Source: Rapana venosa
Taxonomy: Eukaryota; Mollusca; Gastropoda; Neogastropoda; Muricidae
DNA: 64,000 nucleotides
Direction of reading: 5' to 3'
Assembly (NCBI GenBank): GCA_028751875.1
Contig: CM054157.1
Coordinates: 6,808,223 to 6,872,222, forward strand
A program made the translations under genes and the position numbers. This document shows, in pieces, positions 58,213 to 64,000 of the stretch (its first letter is position 1; each line of letters begins with the position of its first letter). The notes beneath the pieces are model-generated. The model saw only the letters and a program-made list of their open reading frames with translations. It was not told the DNA's origin and ran no database searches.

Positions 58213-58735
58213 GGTGAAAGGGATAGTCCGGTGGTTAGAGTGATGTTTTCATGATCTGCTCACCAGAGCTTTGAATCTCATTCAATAGGACTTCAGTAGG
58301 CCCATTGTGTGCCGGTGGGAACAGATGACAAAATTGAAAAAAAACGCAAACCCACGCATTAAAAAAAAAATAAAAAAAATCTCGAGCGCTTTTTGAATTG
58401 TTGCATTACAAGATTCAGCGCTATATAAATTCCATAACATTATGATATTTTATTTCCATTGGAGTTAACATCAGTGCCGTCTCACCTCCACCCCCACAAG
58501 TTCTTCATATTAGAACTATAAACAGGTCCAGTGGGCTAGTGCAAACGCACACAGAACATCTTGTGCACATGTTAAAACCAATTCGCTTTTTGGAAGAGTA
58601 GGCCATCATGTGCCAGCGGGAACAGATGAGAAAATTTACAAAACTCTGCAACACCAAAACGGGGAAAAAAACCCCCCCCTGGGAAACAAATTGTAAAAAA
58701 AGCACATGAGTCTTTTTCCATAACCTTGAAATAAA
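58213..58735 (+). mobile_element. SINE interrupted by a SINE with LINE-type tail
   Basis: Outer copy: head AAAGGGATAGTCCGGTGGTT and GAGCTTTGAATCTCATTCAA to about 58,288, resuming near 58,455 with CATTGGAGTTAACATCAGTG, AGTTCTTCATATTAGAACTA, AACCAATTCGCTTTTTGG, AAGAGTAGGCCATCATGTGC, GGGAACAGATGAGAAAA and an A-rich end near 58,735. Confidence 0.7.
58289..58440 (+). mobile_element. Inserted SINE body with LINE-type tail
   Basis: CAGTAGGCCCATTGTGTGCC, GGTGGGAACAGATGACAAAA, an A-rich link, then GAGCGCTTTTTGAATTGTTG, CATTACAAGATTCAGCGC and TATATAAATTCCATAACATT. This is the third copy of SINE body joined to the LINE tail. The direction equals that of the host SINE. Confidence 0.7.
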
Positions 58736-58740
58736 TGAAC

Positions 58741-58805
58741 ACCACACACACACACCACACCACACACACAACACACACACACACACACACGCACACACAC
58801 ACACA
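58741..58805. repeat. CA microsatellite
   Basis: Interrupted (CA)n. Confidence 0.96.
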
Positions 58806-59620
58806 GAGGATTCAATATTCTCAATTGGTTTCTGGTTCCTTTTTTTCTTTCAAACCCACAATGTTACACACCAACCTGATAATAAATGACCCACACCACC
58901 ACCCAAGACTTCTTCCCCCACCAATGGACTGACTGAATTTATCACACAGCACCCTTCTTCATTATTTGCCATGTATTACATACAGACACCAACGGCGGTC
59001 CACTGCCCAAAGAAAAGCCCACCAAGTCCTGAGATGTTCCAAAGTTCACGCTTCACGACCCACCCCAGGCAGTGGGTGCACAGAGCAAATGAATGGCTCG
59101 GCGAGATGGTCGCCAAAGGCACAGGCCTTCCGTGATTTCTGTCGCTCGTGCAATAAGCTTGCGTGGTGTTTTGGATTGGGCTCCATTCTTCCCTCTCTCT
59201 GGGGTAACTCGTCATTACGTGACGCAATTGTCTGACTAATTACTCTGACTGCCATATTGCTGTCTGTGGGGTATTAATTGGTAACGTGGAGAGAATTTAT
59301 TGCTACTGATGTGAAGGAGAGAAATTTTTTTTTTAGAGATTAGTTCACAAGCAAATGCTGATATTTTTATGGGAAAAGGCTCAAGGGAAATTTTAAGTGT
59401 CGTAGTGGGTTTGTGAATGATTAATGTGTGATTTGATAACCCCTGATGAAAAACATTAATGATAATGTATTATCGTTTAAAATAATGATACGACAATTGT
59501 AATGTAATGATGATAAAATGTTAATCAAAATTATTAGTTTAAGTTATTATCATTATATGGTAAACAGTAATTAAGAACAAAAAGTATCAAGAAAACATTA
59601 CACGTCTTGGTGGTACATGA
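58806..59620. other. Unique DNA, no recognised gene
   Basis: 58,966-59,235 has a higher GC content and open frames on both strands (89 and 83 codons), but neither shows a known domain. 59,280-59,620 is AT-rich. Confidence 0.4.
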
Positions 59621-59621
59621 A

Positions 59622-59630
59622 CACACACAA

Positions 59631-59661
<31 letters not shown>

Positions 59662-59745
59662 AATATAAAATAAATATATCTATATATATATATATATAAA
59701 ATATATAATATAATATAATATATATATATATAATATATATATAAG
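59622..59745. repeat. CA then TA dinucleotide tract
   Basis: (CA)n at about 59,622-59,656 followed by TA-rich repeats to 59,742, self-complementary and likely to extrude hairpins. Confidence 0.95.
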
Positions 59746-59855
59746 GCTCGCCCATGTGCGCGCACACCGCATTTTTTTTATTTATCAAAAACTGAGCATG
59801 AATATCTCTTCAAAAAGAGCTAGTCTCCTCTTCAATCAGTCAATATCCACCGAAC

Positions 59856-60000
59856 CCCCACCCCCCTCCCCCCGCCATCCACCCCCCCCCCCCACCCCCC
59901 CCCCACCCCCACCCCCCTCCACCCCTCCCCCCACCCCCCCCTCCCTCGCCGCTCCCCCCCCCCCCCCACCCCCCCACCCCCCCAATATCCACCCCCCACA
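59856..60000. repeat. C-rich tract
   Basis: C-runs separated by single A or T bases. The 136-codon plus frame and the Gly-rich minus frames across it are compositional artefacts. Confidence 0.93.
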
Positions 60001-60164
60001 CCTAACCCATCGCTCCCCAACCAGCAGCAGCACCTCCCACCCCAATCGGAACCCATCCCCTTGCCCATTACGTTTTTTTGATATTTTGCTAAAATGGACA
60101 GTACTGGAGTCAAGCCAACAATCAAGTGTGTTAGATTTTCAGCAATCAACAATCAGATTAAAAT

Positions 60165-60251
60165 AATAATACATGTTGATAATAATAATAATATTAATAA
60201 TAATAACAGCAATAATGATAATAATAATGTTGATATAATAATAATAATAAA

Positions 60252-60283
<32 letters not shown>

Positions 60284-60388
60284 ATAATAATAATAAATAA
60301 TAATAATAATAATAATAAAAATAATAATAATTAATATTATTATTATTAATTATTATAAATATCAACATTATTATATTATGTTGATAAA
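60165..60388. repeat. (AAT)n array
   Basis: AAT/ATT triplets in both orientations with a palindromic switch near 60,334-60,360. It adjoins a LINE 3' end and probably grew from that element's (ATT)n tail. Confidence 0.95.
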
Positions 60389-60556
60389 AATAATAATAAT
60401 AATAATAAAGTAAATGGAATTTAATAGCGCTATATCTTGCAGAGACAAATCAAAGCGCATGCACTCAACTCATTCTGACACAGTCATACAACCAGTGACA
60501 AGCAATAGTTCCATCAAGTCCAAATGTGCACACCCGCAACACACACACAACACGCA

Positions 60557-60592
<36 letters not shown>

Positions 60593-61070
60593 CCAAACAC
60601 CCAGGCCGGGCAATAGAATCTTGCTGTTGAAGGCAGGGAAAAACTATGAGATGAGGCAGGAGGGGAAAATCTTAGGTTTGAAAAAATAAGTCTTGAGACT
60701 GGATTAAAAGTGTCATAAAACGCTTTTGGCGAGAGAGAGAGGGAATCATTCCCACATCACTGGACCAGAAATAGAGAAAGAGCGACGGGCCGAGGTGGAT
60801 TGGTTTGAATCATAGGTATTCGTAAGACAAGGAATCAGCAGCAGAGCGTAGAGAACAGAAGGAGTGTACAATGAAGACATTCACAGAGGTAGGGGGCGGG
60901 TGTTGTTTGTGAACATTGTAACAGAGAGTACTGATCTTATAGTTTACTCCCTCACTGTGGCACAGGCAGCCAGTGTAGAGATTGCAGAGAGGGGTAATAG
61001 CTCAGATTTTTTCTTTCTGAGATAAAGACAGCTGCAGAGTTTTTGTATACGTTGAAGGGAAGATGAAAAA
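60389..61070 (-). pseudogene. LINE 3' fragment
   Basis: On the minus strand: the RT end with S-L-H-W-L-P-V-P near 60,953-60,980, then DNA matching 40,950-41,200 (for example TGGACCAGAAATAGAGAAAG against TGGACCAGAAACAGAGAAAG), a CA tract at 60,540-60,588 in the 3' UTR, and the tail (GCGCTTTGATTTGTCTCTGC, then AGCGCTATTAAATTCC) ending in (ATT)n. It is 5' truncated and frameshifted. Confidence 0.82.
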
Positions 61071-61071
61071 T

Positions 61072-61130
61072 GATATAATAATAATAACAAATATGTAAAA
61101 AATAAATAATAATAATAATAATAATAAAAA
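61072..61130. repeat. AAT repeat
   Basis: (AAT)n interrupting the upstream side of the LINE fragment. It may be the tail of another insertion. Confidence 0.9.
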
Positions 61131-61353
61131 TGTATGGAAATGGGTCTAGTAATTTCAAAAAGGGAATCAGACATGGTTGTTTGTTTTTTTAAAGAATGTA
61201 TGAACTTAACACTATCCTACCCTGCATTAAGGGAGAGAACCCCTCTTTCCCTCAGTACACAAGCACTGTGTGCATTTGTCTGCTAAGTACCCATTAAGAG
61301 GGGTGATAAACAGAGGAAGGGTTTAGTAGTTGGTTGGCTACCCTATTCTCCAA
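61131..61353. other. No recognised feature
   Basis: Unique-looking sequence. Confidence 0.4.
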
Positions 61354-61690
61354 TGGGGGACGGGATAGCTAGTGGTTCATAACATTGCGCTTGCACACAA
61401 TCTGTCGACCCTGTTTCGAATCCCGTTCAAGGGAATATATTCTCTGGGAGTTAACAATAAGTGCAGTACCCCCACTCTCACCCAATAGTCCTACGGATGA
61501 GACTATAAACCTAGGTCCCGTGTTGGGCGAACCGCACGCAAAATATCTTGCGCACACTTAAAATCCTGTTCCGCTTTTCGTAAGAGAGGCCGTTGTGTGC
61601 CGGTGTGAACAATGACAGAATTTACCAGCGCATACACACGAGACAGGATGTAAAATTGCACACAAGTGCTTATTCCCCATGACATGTCAG
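61354..61690 (+). mobile_element. Full-length tRNA-derived SINE
   Basis: One of the cleanest copies. A box GGGACGGGATAGCTAGTGGT; B box GTTTCGAATCCCG; then TTCAAGGGAATA, CTGGGAGTTAACAATAAG, CTACGGATGAGACTATAAAC, AAAATCCTGTTCCGCTTTTC, GTAAGAGAGGCCGTTGTGTG, GTGAACAATGACAGAATTTA and AAGTGCTTATTCCCCATGAC. A pol III promoter in the head is implied by family knowledge; activity is unknown. Confidence 0.88.
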
Positions 61691-61964
61691 ACTGTCAGCT
61701 GTCACCAAATGATAGTGTAATCAAAGAGGGGAGCAAGCATGCCTCATGAGGAGAGAAAGTGCTTTGACCATGGTATCACAGACATGCTTATTGTTTTGCC
61801 TTGTTAAGCACTCAAATGCATGCATAGTTGTATATAAAGAGGGGGATGGGGGGATTGCTGGTTAGTTGTGGCCCAGAACGCTGTGAAGTTTCACACCTTG
61901 CGTCCGAGAAACTGATTTTTTTTTTCGTGATTAAAAACTTGACGTGTAGTCTACAGGACTGAAC
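61691..61964. other. No recognised feature
   Basis: Unique-looking sequence without a supported gene. Confidence 0.4.
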
Positions 61965-62082
61965 ACACAACACACACACACACACAACAACACAGACACA
62001 TACCACATCACACAAACATAAAACCACATCACACACAACACACACACACACCACACACCACATACGCACACACACACACACG

Positions 62083-62113
<31 letters not shown>

Positions 62114-62242
62114 ACCAACTCCCAAACCTTTCCTCTTCCCGTACAACAAACTTCCCCTCACCCCTAGTCTTTTGTGTCAACATCAAATTTAGTGAAGAGA
62201 GGTAACACGAAATCGAACACACACACACACACACACACACAC

Positions 62243-62278
<36 letters not shown>

Positions 62279-62455
62279 ACACACACGAAACGCAAAACAC
62301 ACACACACACACAACACACACGCACTCACACAACATAACACACACAAAACACACACAACACACACACACAGCACACACACAAGACACACACACACATATC
62401 AGAACATGTGGTGTGTATGTGGTGTTTGTTTGTACACACTCACATGCACACACAA

Positions 62456-62489
<34 letters not shown>

Positions 62490-62740
62490 CCACATATAAA
62501 CGCAAAACACCACACTCAAACGCCACACAATACACACACGCACACACACAAAACACCACAAGCATACACACTCATAACACACACAACACAACACACACAC
62601 ACAACACAAACAACACACACACATATCAGAAACGTGTGTGAGTGATGTATGTGGTTTGTGTGTTGTTAACACACACACACACACACACACCACACACACA
62701 ACACACACACACACTACACACACACACACAACACATACCA
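61965..62740. repeat. Long interrupted CA array
   Basis: (CA)n with AACA and CACT interruptions. Unique inserts lie at about 62,111-62,213 and 62,400-62,440. GTGTGGTGTGT-type inverted bits occur near 62,408 and 62,633. Cys/Val-rich antisense frames are repeat translations. Confidence 0.95.
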
Positions 62741-62744
62741 CACA

Positions 62745-63160
62745 CGTCTGAAATCACTATTAGTGGAAGGACGTTAAACTTAAGAACTAACACACACAGG
62801 CAATATTAGTCACCAATTCATACTATTTTTCCTCACAAGATAATTAAGTAAAAATTTAATTCTGACAAAAATGGATTCAGCCCCGTCATACTCTTTGCCA
62901 AGTGAGCAAAGAATCAAGATTATCAAACATTTCCTAATCCTTCTCCCACTCCCCCCTCCCCCCCCCCCCCCCACTCCTGTCAGTCCCATAAGCCCTCTGT
63001 GTCCAGATGTGGTAGATGTCTGTTTGTGTCTGCAGCAGACGACTGTTAAACGGCTTTTGCTGTCATATCGTTCTTTGCAGTCTGCTGCCCAGAGGAAATT
63101 GAATTAAAACCGCCTCGTGATTTTGTCCCTCTGTAGAAAGCTTGTTAAGATGGAAGGATG
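62745..63160. other. Unique DNA with a C-run
   Basis: C-run near 62,959-62,973. No gene recognised. Confidence 0.4.
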
Positions 63161-63295
63161 GAATGGATTGGATGGATGGACTGATGGATGTGTGTGGTAT
63201 GTATGTAATGGAGGGATGTATGTAGGATGGATGTTGTGTATTATGTAATAACAAGTATATGTAATGTATGTGATGTTATGTATGACAATGTTATG

Positions 63296-63328
<33 letters not shown>

Positions 63329-63422
63329 TAGGTATTTATGTATGTTAGTGTGTGTTATGTATGTAAGTATGTATGTATTATGTGTGTGTGTGTGTGTGTG
63401 GTGGTGTGTGCTGTGTGTGTAA
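63160..63422. repeat. GGAT, TGTA and GT repeats
   Basis: Interrupted GGAT to about 63,185, (TGTA)n with the best block at about 63,292-63,325, then (GT)n to 63,420. Confidence 0.95.
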
Positions 63423-64000
63423 TGTATATATGGCCTGCCCTTCCTGGATGCGTGCAACATATGCATGCATTTTGTATATTCTGTCTGTCTGTCTATCTAC
63501 TATGATCTATTACTTTTTGTCTTATTTCCTTCTATTTTTCCTTTCTTATTTATTATACAATTGCTTTAGCTTAATTGGTCTTATTTACACTCTTGTTTGT
63601 TGCTAAAAAACCAGCAAGGAAGATGATAATTATAAAAGTAGTGAGTGAAGACTTGCAAAATATGAGCTGTGAGATAACACATATTAATTTTTGGGGTATT
63701 ATGGTTTATCTGCTTTGCCAAATGAATATCACAATCCGCTAACTGTCACCATTTAAAGAAAAGGGGGAAATGAAGATTTTGTCTAAAGAAAATACAATCT
63801 CCTCAGTCTTATGTGTTTATAGTCCTTTTTATTTTATTTTTGAGCAACTACTAGTTTCATCTTGAAGTCTTGTCTGTTAAATTTGATTCATCAAAGCATT
63901 TGGGAAAATGAATCCTCTATCTGAAATTGTATGTTGATATTTTTGGGGTTACGTCACGTTAGGTGTATAGGTATAATCAAGTTTGAAATTAATATTTTCT
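63423..64000. other. AT-rich unique DNA
   Basis: Short CTGT run near 63,480. No gene or element recognised up to the window edge. Confidence 0.4.

Overview
The window looks like intergenic or heterochromatic DNA from an animal, most likely a marine mollusc (perhaps a caenogastropod snail). The grounds are very long and abundant microsatellites, many tRNA-derived SINE copies, and broken LINE (non-LTR retrotransposon) copies whose 3' ends carry (ATT)n tails. The taxon is my inference from the repeat style and was not tested by a search. I found no intact protein-coding gene, rRNA gene, functional tRNA gene or CRISPR array. Every long open frame I inspected is a translation of simple repeat, a piece of a dead LINE, or an unrecognised frame without support.

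Layout. 1-14,118: scattered SINE copies on both strands, LINE 3' ends, CA/CT/GATA/AAT microsatellites and unrecognised unique DNA. 14,127-14,385: a minus-strand SINE-like element with a tRNA-like head followed by a 5S-rRNA-like block. 14,390-16,254: homopolymer-rich DNA that looks poorly corrected. 16,255-38,808: a block that looks like uncorrected long-read sequence. It holds a 6,170-base segment present twice (16,255-22,424 and 32,639-38,808) at an offset of exactly 16,384 bases (2 to the power 14), a degraded LINE copy, a degraded GGTA array and a long noisy TTAC array. 38,809-40,110: CT arrays. 40,644-43,640: the most complete LINE, minus strand, broken by many frameshifts. 43,850-52,042: a GAT/GAC array, then a roughly 7.4 kb GGTA array. 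52,043-54,970: cleaner counterpart of 20,110-22,655. 54,795-64,000: CT, GAA, CA, AAT and C-rich tracts, three more LINE fragments and several SINEs.

How the parts relate. 20,110-22,655 and 22,665-25,446 are longer, insertion-rich versions of 52,860-54,970 and 42,085-44,644. Their order (the counterpart of 54,970 joined to the counterpart of 42,085) is what a tandem duplication of 42,085-54,970 would give, and also what an assembly-graph loop would give. Exact identity at a power-of-two offset, together with read-like errors, makes an assembly artefact the leading explanation. The best biological leads are the tRNA/5S composite SINE, a SINE subtype that borrows the 3' tail of the resident LINE (three copies), and a LINE relic with its catalytic-motif codons triplicated.
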